Origin: Halopseudomonas pelagia CL-AP6 | GTDB taxonomy: Bacteria; Pseudomonadota; Gammaproteobacteria; Pseudomonadales; Pseudomonadaceae | Direction of reading: 5' to 3' | DNA length: 64,000 bases | NCBI RefSeq assembly: GCF_000410875.1 | Contig: NZ_AROI01000014.1 | Span: 62,001-126,000, forward strand | Part shown: piece after piece, positions 23,635 to 32,271 of the stretch | Layout of the letters: the number at the start of each line of letters is the position of its first letter | Numbering within the stretch: position 1 is the first letter of the stretch | The notes under the pieces: generated by a model | What the model saw: only the letters and a program-made list of their open reading frames with translations | What the model was told of the DNA's origin: nothing | Databases searched by the model: none | Made by a program: the position numbers and the translations under genes

Positions 23635-24471
23635 ATGGATCAGCATCCCGCAGAACAGTCGCCGCTGGGTAAAAGCAGTGCCTATGTCAGCGTCTATACC
23701 CCGTCGCTACTTTTCCCGATCGCGCGTGAGCCGAAATGGCAGGAACTGGGGCTGCACGCTGAGCAGTTACCATTTCATGGCGCGGATATCTGGAATTGCT
23801 ACGAGTTATCCTGGCTGACGGCCTCCGGCAAGCCAGAAGTCGCGGCGGCCGAATTCGTATTCCCGATCAAGGCAAAGCGGATCGTCGAATCGAAATCCTT
23901 CAAGCTGTACCTGAACTCCTTCAATCAAACAGTATTCCGGGATCGTGCTGAGGTGTTGCACACCCTGGAGTCAGATCTGAGCGTGGCGGCCCAGGGTCCG
24001 GTCATGGTGCGTCTGTTTAGCATGAGCCAGTTACACCATGCGAGCCTCAGTCAGTTGCCGGGCGAATGTATTGACGATCTACCGGTGCAGATCTCCCAGT
24101 ATGATTATGACGCCTCTCTGCTGGCCCTTGCCGAGGCCGGTGGGCTGGCGCGAGAAGCGCTGCACAGCCATCTTCTCAAGTCCAATTGCCCTGTCACTGG
24201 GCAACCGGATTGGGGCAGCGTGCTGATCAGCTACGCCGGCAAACGGCTTGATCACGCCAGTGTGCTGCGTTATCTGGTGTCCTTCAGGCAGCACTCTGAC
24301 TTCCACGAACAATGCGTTGAGCGGATATTTACCGATCTGTTGCCGTTGCTGGGGGCGGGTGCTGAGTTGACGGTGTACGCACGTTACGTGCGCAGGGGCG
24401 GGCTGGATATCAATCCGTATCGTTCTACTGCGGCCAGTTTTCCGGACAATCTGCGCCTGGCCAGGCAGTAG
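23635..24471 (+). CDS. queF: NADPH-dependent 7-cyano-7-deazaguanine reductase
   Basis: The 278-residue enzyme reduces preQ0 to preQ1 in queuosine synthesis. It is the long, two-domain (YqcD/type II) form. The NADPH motif E85[11 protein letters not shown] is in the N-terminal half. The catalytic Cys is C185 in [12 protein letters not shown] in the C-terminal half. HEQCVERIF and GGLDINPYR are further family marks. ATG 23635 has GAGGAG upstream; the frame is open earlier but lacks a better start. Confidence 0.95.
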   Translation: MDQHPAEQSPLGKSSAYVSVYTPSLLFPIAREPKWQELGLHAEQLPFHGADIWNCYELSWLTASGKPEVAAAEFVFPIKAKRIVESKSFKLYLNSFNQTVFRDRAEVLHTLESDLSVAAQGPVMVRLFSMSQLHHASLSQLPGECIDDLPVQISQYDYDASLLALAEAGGLAREALHSHLLKSNCPVTGQPDWGSVLISYAGKRLDHASVLRYLVSFRQHSDFHEQCVERIFTDLLPLLGAGAELTVYARYVRRGGLDINPYRSTAASFPDNLRLARQ

Positions 24472-24528
24472 GCCGGCGCAGACGCAGAGGTGTGTGATCT
24501 CGGTGCCGAGACCGGTTGTTATAAATGC

Positions 24529-24807
24529 CTAGATGCCCATGTCCGCGAGTGCCTTGCCAACACTTTGCAGGGTGGCAGCTACTGTTGGGTGCCGCGCGGA
24601 GAACTGCTCGATCATCAGGTTGACGCCATCCACCAGCGTCGGATCACCCTCGACATCGGCGTTAGTTTCAATCGCCAGCAGCCGGGCTTCGATGTTGTCA
24701 GCCAGGGCCTGCAGGGCATCACGCTCTTCTTCCGACATTGGGCCGTCGGTTTCGTTGAGGGTTTGTTGCAAGCTTTCCAGCTGGATTTTCAGTTGACGTG
24801 CGGGCAT
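24529..24807 (-). CDS. DUF4404 family protein
   Basis: The 92-residue protein matches DUF4404 (PA2805-like): MPARQLKIQLESLQQTLNETDGPMSEEERDALQALADNIEARL, with a helical hairpin and a C-terminal helix. Function is unknown. It faces queF (convergent) and lies upstream of mlaA (divergent), as in other Pseudomonas. GGAG precedes the start codon. The gap 24808-25014 should hold promoters for this gene and mlaA. Confidence 0.8.
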   Translation of the reverse strand: MPARQLKIQLESLQQTLNETDGPMSEEERDALQALADNIEARLLAIETNADVEGDPTLVDGVNLMIEQFSARHPTVAATLQSVGKALADMGI

Positions 24808-25014
24808 GAGCGTTTTCTCCGTTTGAATTATCTATGGCAACTATACCACCAGAGCAGCAAAGCCCAGCGCAACTCTTACCCAGCTGCTGCCGCTGCGCGT
24901 TCATGTCGTCGAGCCATTCGATGCGTGCTTCTTCGAGATTTTGCATTACAATCGCGTGCTTAACGGGATAACAGGCTATCTTTCCTGTTGTCGAATAACG
25001 TCAGGAGAACACGC

Positions 25015-25740
25015 ATGAAACTGGTAACCCTTTCTGCACAGGCTGTGTTGGTGGCTGTATTGTCCAGTTTGTCGCTGGGGCCGGCAATGGCTAACGAGTT
25101 TGACGAGTACGATGATGCGGCTGCCAATCCGGATCCATGGGAGCCAGTGAATCGCGTTGTGTTTCGCTTCAATGACACGCTGGATACCTACACGCTGAAG
25201 CCGATTGCCAAGGCGTATGACCGCTTTATGCCGCAGCCGCTGGATGATGGTATCAGCAACGTGTTTGGCAATCTGGGTGAACCCCGAAATCTGGTTAACA
25301 ATACCCTTCAGGGCAAGTTCGAGGACGCGGGCGTGGATATGGCGCGTTTCCTGTTGAACACCACTGTGGGCGTGGTAGGCATATTTGATGTGGCGACCCG
25401 TATGGGCTTGCAGCGCAATGATGAAGATTTTGGTCAGACGCTCGGCGCCTGGGGGGTGGCCAGCGGGCCATACGTGGTGCTGCCGCTGTTGGGTCCGAGT
25501 ACGGTACGCGATGGCAGTGCGCGTATTCCGGAAGCCTTGGCCAACTACAGCTATTCAGGGCAGATTGACCATGTGCCCACGCGCAATTCAGCCCTGGGTA
25601 CCGATCTGGTCGACACTCGCGCTGCGCTCTTGGCTCAGGAAAAGATGATCCGTGGAGATCGCTACCGCTTCGTGCGCAATGCTTTCCTGCAAAACCGTGA
25701 GTTCAAGGTGCAGGACGGGGATGTAGAGGATTCTTTCTAA
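25015..25740 (+). CDS. mlaA: MlaA (VacJ) outer-membrane lipid-asymmetry protein
   Basis: The 241-residue protein belongs to the Mla system, which removes misplaced phospholipids from the outer leaflet. A signal peptide covers residues 1-26 (cleavage after AMA). DPWEPVNRVVFRFND, the family's first box, follows, then NVFGNLGEPRNLVNN, LLNTTVGVVGIFD and the GPYVVLPLLGPSTVRD box. No lipobox Cys is present, although E. coli MlaA is a lipoprotein. CAGGAG lies upstream of ATG 25015; an earlier start at 24988 is less likely because it would spoil the signal peptide. The acidic C-terminal tail is usual. Confidence 0.93.
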   Translation: MKLVTLSAQAVLVAVLSSLSLGPAMANEFDEYDDAAANPDPWEPVNRVVFRFNDTLDTYTLKPIAKAYDRFMPQPLDDGISNVFGNLGEPRNLVNNTLQGKFEDAGVDMARFLLNTTVGVVGIFDVATRMGLQRNDEDFGQTLGAWGVASGPYVVLPLLGPSTVRDGSARIPEALANYSYSGQIDHVPTRNSALGTDLVDTRAALLAQEKMIRGDRYRFVRNAFLQNREFKVQDGDVEDSF

Positions 25741-25786
25741 GCCCCGGCACACTGCACCGCTCCTGCCATTGTTGGCTACCTTGGGA

Positions 25787-26092
25787 TTATTCAAGGCGGT
25801 CGAAGTGGATACCCACCGCATAATGCCCATTGCCTTCGGCAACACAGCGCATCACCTGGCCGCTGGCCTGCAACCCTTGCAGGTTTTCAGTCGGCGAGGG
25901 GATAGACAGTTGAATGTCGGTGCCTTCAGCCAGCGGTTTCTCCAGTACCAGTTGCACACCTTGACTGGACAGATCCTGACAGACCACAGAGAGCTGTTCG
26001 CCGCTTGACGTCAGGGTCAGTGTGGCTGCGGTGTGTACCTTCATGCGGATGAAATCGCGTTTTTCGTTATAATTCTGATCATGAAATGACAT
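25787..26092 (-). CDS. PilZ-domain protein (c-di-GMP binding)
   Basis: The 101-residue protein is a single PilZ domain. It has both ligand motifs: R12-xxx-R16 in KRDFIRMKV and D40-x-S-xx-G45 in CQDLSSQG. It is therefore likely to bind cyclic di-GMP. The target is unknown. It matches the PilZ gene (PA2799) between mlaA and rssB in Pseudomonas. It is transcribed towards mlaA and divergent from rssB. Confidence 0.9.
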   Translation of the reverse strand: MSFHDQNYNEKRDFIRMKVHTAATLTLTSSGEQLSVVCQDLSSQGVQLVLEKPLAEGTDIQLSIPSPTENLQGLQASGQVMRCVAEGNGHYAVGIHFDRLE

Positions 26093-26318
26093 GTGGTATC
26101 TCCGCTAAGCCTGCATGATTGCGGGTTTATGCTGTTCAATCATCCTACATTCCCTGCGCTGGCGCGCACAAGCTTTGCACCCGAGTTAGCCGATGGTTGC
26201 CTGAACCTGCGGATGGGAGTAGTGTTTGCCCCTTGAAAACGTCAGGTTACCTGACATCGGCCCACACACCCTGTGGCCTGCAGCCTGCTCAGCTGCCGGG
26301 CAATGACGTAGGGAACCT

Positions 26319-27509
26319 ATGCAGCTTACTGGCACGAATTTGCTGGTTATTGACGATGATGACGTCGTCCGGCAAGACATCGCGATGCGTTTGCAAAGCG
26401 GCGGATTTAATGTGCTTCAGGCCGATCAGGCCGCACAAGGCCTGGCGCTTTTTGGCCAGCACAAGCCGGATCTGGTCCTGCTCAATTTGCAGATGCCGGA
26501 ACAGAGCGGCCTTGCGCTGGTTCGCGAAATGGCTGGACGTTCCCCTGAAACTCCTCTGATTGTGGCCTCCGCGGCCGGTAGCATGCAGGATGTGGTAGAG
26601 GCTCTGCATGCGGGCGCCAGCGATTATCTGCTCAAGCCGCTGGTCGACAATGCCGTCGTCGAACATGTGGTCAAGCGTTCATTGGAACAGGGCCGCCTAC
26701 GGGTTGAAAATCAGCGCATACGTGAGCGTCTTGAAGCGGCGAATCGCGAGTTGCTGAATCATCTGCAAGAGCTCAAAGATGATCAGGCTGCGGGCCATCA
26801 GGTGCAGCTCAATATGCTGCCGCAGACGCCCTGGGTCAGTGGCGAATATGAATTTCAGCATCGCATTATTCCCTCCCTGTACCTGTCCGGCGATTTTGTC
26901 GATTACTTCCGTGTGTCGGAAACGCAACTGGCTTTCTATCTGGCCGATGTGTCCGGACACGGGGCTTCTTCAGCCTTTGCCACCGTGCTGCTCAAGTTCA
27001 TGACCACGCGCTTGCTTTATGAGCAGCGCAAACAGGATGGCAGCCGCCCGATTGCGTTCAAGCCATCGGACGTTCTGGGGCATATCAACCGGAGCCTGAT
27101 CAGTTGCAAGCTGGGTAAGCATGTGACCATGCTGGGCGGCATCATTGATGAAACGCAGCACACCTTGACCTACAGCATTGGCGGCCATCTGCCGCTGCCG
27201 ATCCTCTTTAGCGAAGGGCAAGCGCATTATCTGGAAGGCAAGGGACGTCCGGTTGGGTTGTTTGAGGATGCGGTGTATCAGGATCATACTATCAGTCTTC
27301 CAGAGCGGTTCTCGCTTACATTGTGCTCTGACGGTGTGCTTGATTGCCTGAGCGGGGCTACGCTGAGAGAGAAGGAAAAACAACTGCCGCACTTGATCGA
27401 AGAGGCTGGTGGTGGGTTGAAAGCGCTGATGGGCAAACTGAACCTGCAGCCCGGTAAAGTCATGCCGGACGACATTTCACTGATGACGTTGAGTAGGAAC
27501 CCAGGATGA
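26319..27509 (+). CDS. rssB: RssB-type response regulator with PP2C-like output domain
   Basis: The 396-residue protein has a receiver domain (1-120), a coiled coil (about 125-160) and a PP2C/SpoIIE-like phosphatase domain (about 175-390) with YLADVSGHGASSAFATVLL and LCSDGVLD. In Pseudomonas RssB controls RpoS level together with RssC. The receiver keeps the acidic pair (DDDD, 12-15), S84 and K106, but the phosphoacceptor place reads LVLLN56LQMP, with Asn instead of Asp. It could thus be locked, or act without phosphorylation. It overlaps rssC by 4 bp. The ribosome binding site (TAGGGA) is modest. Confidence 0.9.
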   Translation: MQLTGTNLLVIDDDDVVRQDIAMRLQSGGFNVLQADQAAQGLALFGQHKPDLVLLNLQMPEQSGLALVREMAGRSPETPLIVASAAGSMQDVVEALHAGASDYLLKPLVDNAVVEHVVKRSLEQGRLRVENQRIRERLEAANRELLNHLQELKDDQAAGHQVQLNMLPQTPWVSGEYEFQHRIIPSLYLSGDFVDYFRVSETQLAFYLADVSGHGASSAFATVLLKFMTTRLLYEQRKQDGSRPIAFKPSDVLGHINRSLISCKLGKHVTMLGGIIDETQHTLTYSIGGHLPLPILFSEGQAHYLEGKGRPVGLFEDAVYQDHTISLPERFSLTLCSDGVLDCLSGATLREKEKQLPHLIEEAGGGLKALMGKLNLQPGKVMPDDISLMTLSRNPG

Positions 27510-27994
27510 TGAGCACTGGCAAGATCCAGTTTGCAGAATCTGAGGGCACCTTTGTCCTTAAGTTTGTCGGGGATGTGCGCCTGACCCTGTGCGCTGCGCT
27601 GGATGCCTATATTGAAAAGATATTCAGTGTCCTGTCATTCAACGCCATTATTATTGATTTGACTGAAACGGACGGCATTGACAGTACCTCCCTCGGCCTG
27701 CTGGCCAAGCTGTCGATCCTGTCCAGGCAGAAGGTCGGATTTCTGCCCACGCTGGTGTCCAATCAGGACGATATGAATCGGTTATTGCAGAGCATGGGAT
27801 TCGACCAGGTGTTTAATATTGTCAGCGAGCTTACGCCAACGTCCGCCGAGCTTGAAGACCTGCCGGGTCAGCAGCTATCCGAAGAGCTGGTCAAGGATAA
27901 GGTGCTTGAGGCTCATCGTATTCTGATGAACCTCAATGAGCACAATCGTGAAGCCTTCCGTGATCTTGTCAGCGCGCTTGAATCAAGCAACTGA
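27506..27994 (+). CDS. rssC: RssC-type anti-sigma-factor antagonist (STAS domain)
   Basis: The 162-residue protein has a STAS domain (about 1-105): [24 protein letters not shown], then [23 protein letters not shown]. The DSTS box holds the Ser that partner kinases or phosphatases act on in this family. A helical C-terminal extension ends in [15 protein letters not shown]. In P. aeruginosa RssC is phosphorylated and works with RssB in RpoS control (from memory). Its ATG overlaps the rssB stop, and its 3' end overlaps the convergent tal gene by 12 bp. Confidence 0.88.
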   Translation: MMSTGKIQFAESEGTFVLKFVGDVRLTLCAALDAYIEKIFSVLSFNAIIIDLTETDGIDSTSLGLLAKLSILSRQKVGFLPTLVSNQDDMNRLLQSMGFDQVFNIVSELTPTSAELEDLPGQQLSEELVKDKVLEAHRILMNLNEHNREAFRDLVSALESSN

Positions 27995-28933
27995 TCTGGC
28001 CCGCAACCTCAGTAATTCCTCCAGCTTTACCTGATCAGCAGCAAAGGCGCGGATGCCCTCTGCGAGCTTGTCGGTAGCCATGGCATCTTCATTGTGAGAC
28101 CAGCGGAAGGCGGCTTCGTTGAGCACTTCCCGGGCATCGTTGCAAGGCTGGGTTAACGCATCAGAAGGCGCCAGGTCACCCTCTTCGCTGGCCAGCTGTT
28201 GCAGCAATGCGGGGCTGATAGTCAGGCGGTCGCAACCAGTCAGCGCCTCTATCTGCCCGGTATTGCGAAAGCTGGCACCCATGACTGCAGTGACATACTG
28301 GTGGTGTTTGTAATAGCGGTAGATACGCGCCACTGACTGCACGCCCGGATCGTCCTGGCCATGAAATTCCCGGCCGTCGCGCTGTTTGTACCAATCGTAG
28401 ATACGCCCAACGAACGGCGAAATCAGAAATACCCCGGCATCAGCACAGGCCTGAGCCTGGGCGAAGGAAAAGAGCAGTGTGAGGTTGCACTGAATACCTT
28501 GTTTTTCCAGCTCGGCGGCGGCCTGGATGCCTTCCCAGGTCGACGCAATCTTGATCAACACCCGATCACGCGTCACGCCAGCCTCTTCGTAACGCTCTAT
28601 CAGTCTGTGAGCTTTATCCAGAGTCGCCTGGCGGTCAAATGACAACCGCGCATCTACTTCCGTGGAAATGCGCCCGGGGATCAATTTTATGATCTCACTG
28701 CCGACGGCTACCGCGAAATGATCGCTGGCTTCGGCAATCGGATCATGGCATGCAGCTGAGCTACGCAAGGCAGCGTCAAGCAATGGGTGGTACTCGCTTT
28801 GCTGGGCAGCCTTGAGAAGCAGCGACGGGTTGGTGGTTGCGTCGATCGGCTGCAAGCGGCGAATCGCCTCTATGTCGCCGGTGTCGGCGACGATCAGAGT
28901 ATGCTGTTTGAGGCTGTCTAGTTTGCTGGGCAT
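27983..28933 (-). CDS. tal: Transaldolase
   Basis: The 316-residue enzyme of the pentose-phosphate pathway moves a dihydroxyacetone unit between sugar phosphates. Marks: [32 protein letters not shown], and the Schiff-base Lys K128 in [31 protein letters not shown] and FVGRIYDWY follow. The length fits TalB-type enzymes. It is convergent to rssC with a short overlap and is followed downstream only by its own end. The order rssB-rssC-tal-dusA is conserved in Pseudomonas. Confidence 0.96.
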   Translation of the reverse strand: MPSKLDSLKQHTLIVADTGDIEAIRRLQPIDATTNPSLLLKAAQQSEYHPLLDAALRSSAACHDPIAEASDHFAVAVGSEIIKLIPGRISTEVDARLSFDRQATLDKAHRLIERYEEAGVTRDRVLIKIASTWEGIQAAAELEKQGIQCNLTLLFSFAQAQACADAGVFLISPFVGRIYDWYKQRDGREFHGQDDPGVQSVARIYRYYKHHQYVTAVMGASFRNTGQIEALTGCDRLTISPALLQQLASEEGDLAPSDALTQPCNDAREVLNEAAFRWSHNEDAMATDKLAEGIRAFAADQVKLEELLRLRARSVA

Positions 28934-28987
28934 GGGCGCGTGGTCTATTCAGAGTGATTTTTTCAGAAGAGTTACCCCGACCTTACC

Positions 28988-30034
28988 TTATGCCTGCTGC
29001 GCTGAGCAATCCCGTGCCTGTTGACGCTGAGCCATATCTACGAGCAATTGGTCGTAGAGTGCTAGAGGGTCGTCGGTTTGATGGATTGCGCTGCTTAATT
29101 GCCTTCTGAAATGCCGCGCGCCCGGCAGCCCTTGGAACAGCCCGAGCATATGCCGGGTGATGTGATTCATTACCCCGCCAGTGGCCATATGCTTGGCAAT
29201 GTAAGGGCGCATGGCGGCCATCACCGCGATTCTGTCGGGCGCTGTATGGCTATCCCCGTAGAACCGTTGGTCTACTTCAGCCAGCAGATAGGGGTTGTGA
29301 TAGGCCTCGCGGCCGACCATGACCCCATCAAGCACGCGCAGGTGATCCAGCATCACGTCAAAGTCGGTGAGCCCGCCATTGAGCACAATCTCCAATTGCG
29401 GAAAATCGCTTTTCAGTTGGTGCACGACGTCGTAGCGCAGCGGCGGAATATCCCGGTTTTCCTTCGGCGACAGGCCCTCGAGAATGGCGATACGAGCATG
29501 CACGATAAAACTGTCGCAGCCGGCCTCATGCACCTGGCCGATAAAATCACAGAGCTGCTCGTAGCTGTCGTGGCCATTGATGCCGATGCGGTGTTTAACC
29601 GTGACGGGCAGGCCGCAAGCGTTACTCATCGCGCGTACGCCCTCGGCTACCAGCGCCGGATGGGCCATCAGGCAGGCGCCAATCATATTGTTCTGCACCC
29701 GATCACTGGGGCAGCCGACGTTCAAATTGACCTCGGCAAAGCCGGCGCCCTCGGCCAGCGCCGCACAGATCGCCAGTTCAGCAGGGTTGCTGCCGCCCAG
29801 TTGCAATGCCAGCGGTTGCTCCTCGGCGTTGTAACCGAGAAATCGCGAGCGGTCACCGTGGATGATCGCGCCGGTAGTGACCATTTCGGTGTAGAGCAGA
29901 GCGCGCCGGCTAATCAGCCGGGCGAAAAAACGATAATGCCTATCCGACCAGTCCATCATCGGCGCCACGCAGAAGCGCCGGGAGGGGCCGGGGCGTTTGA
30001 AGACGAAGGTTGTGGGTAATTCCGCTTTCATCAT
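28988..30034 (-). CDS. dusA: tRNA-dihydrouridine(20/20a) synthase DusA
   Basis: The flavoenzyme reduces uridine 20 and 20a in the tRNA D-loop. RRFCVAPMMDWSDRHYRFFARLI starts the barrel; the catalytic Cys is C108 in NVGCPSDRVQ; VKHRIGINGHDSYEQLCDFI and VMVGREAYHNPYLL are further DusA marks. I start at ATG 30034 (MMKAELPTTF), because the longer frame adds a stretch with no family likeness. That gives 348 residues, slightly longer than E. coli DusA. Confidence 0.95.
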   Translation of the reverse strand: MMKAELPTTFVFKRPGPSRRFCVAPMMDWSDRHYRFFARLISRRALLYTEMVTTGAIIHGDRSRFLGYNAEEQPLALQLGGSNPAELAICAALAEGAGFAEVNLNVGCPSDRVQNNMIGACLMAHPALVAEGVRAMSNACGLPVTVKHRIGINGHDSYEQLCDFIGQVHEAGCDSFIVHARIAILEGLSPKENRDIPPLRYDVVHQLKSDFPQLEIVLNGGLTDFDVMLDHLRVLDGVMVGREAYHNPYLLAEVDQRFYGDSHTAPDRIAVMAAMRPYIAKHMATGGVMNHITRHMLGLFQGLPGARHFRRQLSSAIHQTDDPLALYDQLLVDMAQRQQARDCSAQQA

Positions 30035-30307
30035 GGCTACCTGTTCAGAACATGCGTGTCCGGAGACTGTCATTATTCTCGGATACGATCACGCTGCTGA
30101 TCCGTCGCCGCAGCCGTGGCGGCGTAGTTTATCAGCAAAGTGGTCTTGCTGAACCTGTCCGGTTAGCGGCGACAGCCAATCTTGAGGCGTGCCAGTCAAT
30201 TATTTGTCGACATGCAAAAAAATAGCGTTATCTTTGACGCTTTGATTGGTAGCATGCAGTCTAATTTAATATCATCTCAATATCGTGGGGGTTGGGAAAG
30301 AACCAAA

Positions 30308-30475
30308 ATGGACCAGAACAAACATGGATGGGTATGGGCCTACCGTAAGGCTCGCAGTTATCACGTTTCAGTTTTTCATGCCGGTTACCGCGCGACGCGA
30401 TTTTTGCTGCGCGGTGATACCGGAGAGTTCTCCAGCCATGGCGGCTGGAGGCGGTCGCGCATTACCCGCAAATAA
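30308..30475 (+). CDS. Possible small protein (55 aa) in the gap between dusA and stk1
   Basis: MDQNKHGWVWAYRKARSYHV then a basic stretch to a TAA at 30475. The product is rich in Arg, His and Trp, with no membrane segment. GGGAAAG lies 8-13 bp before the ATG. It does not overlap another gene, but no family is recognised and chance is a fair alternative. The rest of 30035-30545 shows nothing else. Confidence 0.25.
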   Translation: MDQNKHGWVWAYRKARSYHVSVFHAGYRATRFLLRGDTGEFSSHGGWRRSRITRK

Positions 30476-30545
30476 GGCCGACAGTGGTTCCGGCTTTTAG
30501 CTTCCCGGGTGCACAGATACCTTGGCTACCTTCTTCTATCGTCTC

Positions 30546-31544
30546 CTACCTTCTGAACAAGCGCTTTATCAGGCTTGGCATCGGCTGACTGAACGCATCA
30601 TGTAAGCCGCGGGCATCGATTTGCCGCACTTCCTTGTCAAAGGCCAGGGCTTGGCGCAGCGCTGGCCAGCAATGGGCCGGCAGATTGGCGGGTTTTTGCA
30701 GGCTCTTGTCCTGTTCCATGGATTTTGCCTGCTTGGCCGTCAGCCGGCTGTAAGGATGCAACCCGCTGATCAGCTCATAGAGCACACAGGCCAGGCCGTA
30801 GATATCTGAGGTACTGGTCAGGTTCCCTCCATTGAGTAGTTCCAGTGCAGCGTATCGAGGCGTCCAGGCGGCGATCCGTTTGCGGCTAAGCTTTGGTAGA
30901 CCATTGAGCTGGCCCTGTACGGGCTGGCCCAAACCGAAATCGAACAGCCGCAACCCGTCTTTGGCCAACATAACGTTGCTGGGCTTCAAGTCACCGTGCA
31001 GCACCCCGCGCTCATGGGCGCAGGCGAGGGCTTCGATCAGCGGCAGCGCGATGCTGCGGTACTGCTCCCAGGGAAGGCCGTCGGGGTGGCTCTCCAGCAG
31101 CTGGTCGAGCGTTGGCCCCTTGAGCGGTTCCATGGTGATAAACGCCCGCTGGCTTTGCGGATCCACATCAAACGCGTACAGGCGGATGACGTTGCTGTGA
31201 CGCAGGCGGCTGGTCAAGGCAAACTCGGTATACAGCAGCGCGTTGGCGTCAGGGTACTCGGCAAACTCCTCGTTCAAGGTTTTGATGGCGATATAGGGAT
31301 CAGGATCACCATACTGCTCGCGCAGCAGGTCGCGGGCGCGGTAGACCGCCCCCATACCGCCCACGCCCAGCAAGCGTTCGATCTTGTAACGCTTACACAG
31401 GATCTCAGGTAGCTCGGTGGTCTGGGTGCCCGCGTTATCGGCTATTTCGCGGGCAAGGGCCTCCGGGTTTTCAGCTAATTGGTGCAGCGCAGAAGGGGGC
31501 TGTTTCGGTTCTACAGAGATCATGGCAGAGTCCGGAGAGTTCAT
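30546..31544 (-). CDS. stk1: T6SS-associated Ser/Thr protein kinase (Stk1-like)
   Basis: The 332-residue kinase has the Gly loop LGVGGMGAVYRARD (60-72), the ATP Lys in AIKTL (K88), the catalytic loop HGDLKPSN (183-190) and DFG (202-204). The catalytic loop has Gly where most kinases have Arg (HGD for HRD), a non-RD type. There is no membrane segment, as in P. aeruginosa Stk1. It is the last gene of the operon and overlaps stp1 by 4 bp. The pair probably sets the phosphorylation state of T6SS parts such as the FHA protein. Confidence 0.92.
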   Translation of the reverse strand: MNSPDSAMISVEPKQPPSALHQLAENPEALAREIADNAGTQTTELPEILCKRYKIERLLGVGGMGAVYRARDLLREQYGDPDPYIAIKTLNEEFAEYPDANALLYTEFALTSRLRHSNVIRLYAFDVDPQSQRAFITMEPLKGPTLDQLLESHPDGLPWEQYRSIALPLIEALACAHERGVLHGDLKPSNVMLAKDGLRLFDFGLGQPVQGQLNGLPKLSRKRIAAWTPRYAALELLNGGNLTSTSDIYGLACVLYELISGLHPYSRLTAKQAKSMEQDKSLQKPANLPAHCWPALRQALAFDKEVRQIDARGLHDAFSQPMPSLIKRLFRR

Positions 31545-32257
31545 GGGCGCACCACAACGGCGCTGATATTGTCACGAGCCGGACCGTCGAGGGCCTCCTT
31601 GAACAGGCGCTGCACGGCGTGGCCGGTTGACTCCAGGGCGAGCGCATCGCCAATCGCCGCTCTGCTGACGTCCTGGTAAAGCCCGTCGCTGCACAGCAGC
31701 AGGGTGTCACCCGGGTAGACGGTGAAGTCGACGACATCAAGCATCAGTTGATCGTTAGCGCCCACCGCGCGGGTCAATGCACGGGCGGAGGGGTGGCTGG
31801 CGGCTTCTTCTGCGCTCATCTGCTGTTCCTCCATAAGCTCCTGCATCAGACAGTGGTCCCGTGACAACTGAAACAGTCGGCCGCTGCGCCACAGATAGCA
31901 ACGACTGTCACCGGCCCAGACACAGATGGCGCGTTCGCCCTCTGCAAGCAATATCACCACGGTGCTACCCATGATGCTGTCAGGCCGGTCAGCGGTGACG
32001 GTAATGTCGTGACCCAGCAGCCGGTTGACCCGATAGAGGCAGTCGCGCACGCCTAGCAGGCGCTCATCGAGGCTCAGCTGATCGGGCAGCTCGAGCATTT
32101 CCTCAATAATCAGCCGGCTGGCTAACGCACCATTCTGGTGGCCGCCCATGCCGTCGGCGACCACCCAGAGGCCGCGTTCCGGAAGATCCAGCACGGCGTC
32201 CTCATTGCGTTTGCGTACCTTGCCTTTGTCGGTCCTGGCAGTGCTTTGCCAGAGCAT
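31541..32257 (-). CDS. stp1: T6SS-associated PP2C-type phosphatase (Stp1-like)
   Basis: The protein would remove phosphate set by Stk1. PP2C motifs: KRNEDAVL, VADGMGGHQNGALAS, CVWAGDSRCYLWR, and LLLCSDGLYQDVS with the metal-binding Asp residues in place. ATG 32257 (MLWQSTARTDKG) is chosen because GGAGG lies 5 bp upstream; an ATG at 32275 overlapping the tssM stop would add six residues. Length 238 fits P. aeruginosa Stp1. Confidence 0.92.
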   Translation of the reverse strand: MLWQSTARTDKGKVRKRNEDAVLDLPERGLWVVADGMGGHQNGALASRLIIEEMLELPDQLSLDERLLGVRDCLYRVNRLLGHDITVTADRPDSIMGSTVVILLAEGERAICVWAGDSRCYLWRSGRLFQLSRDHCLMQELMEEQQMSAEEAASHPSARALTRAVGANDQLMLDVVDFTVYPGDTLLLCSDGLYQDVSRAAIGDALALESTGHAVQRLFKEALDGPARDNISAVVVRP

Positions 32258-32271
32258 GGTTACCTCCGCCA

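Noticed and set aside
29099-30019. 306-residue plus-strand frame opposite dusA
   Set aside because: It is the antisense of a strongly supported enzyme gene and has no domain likeness.
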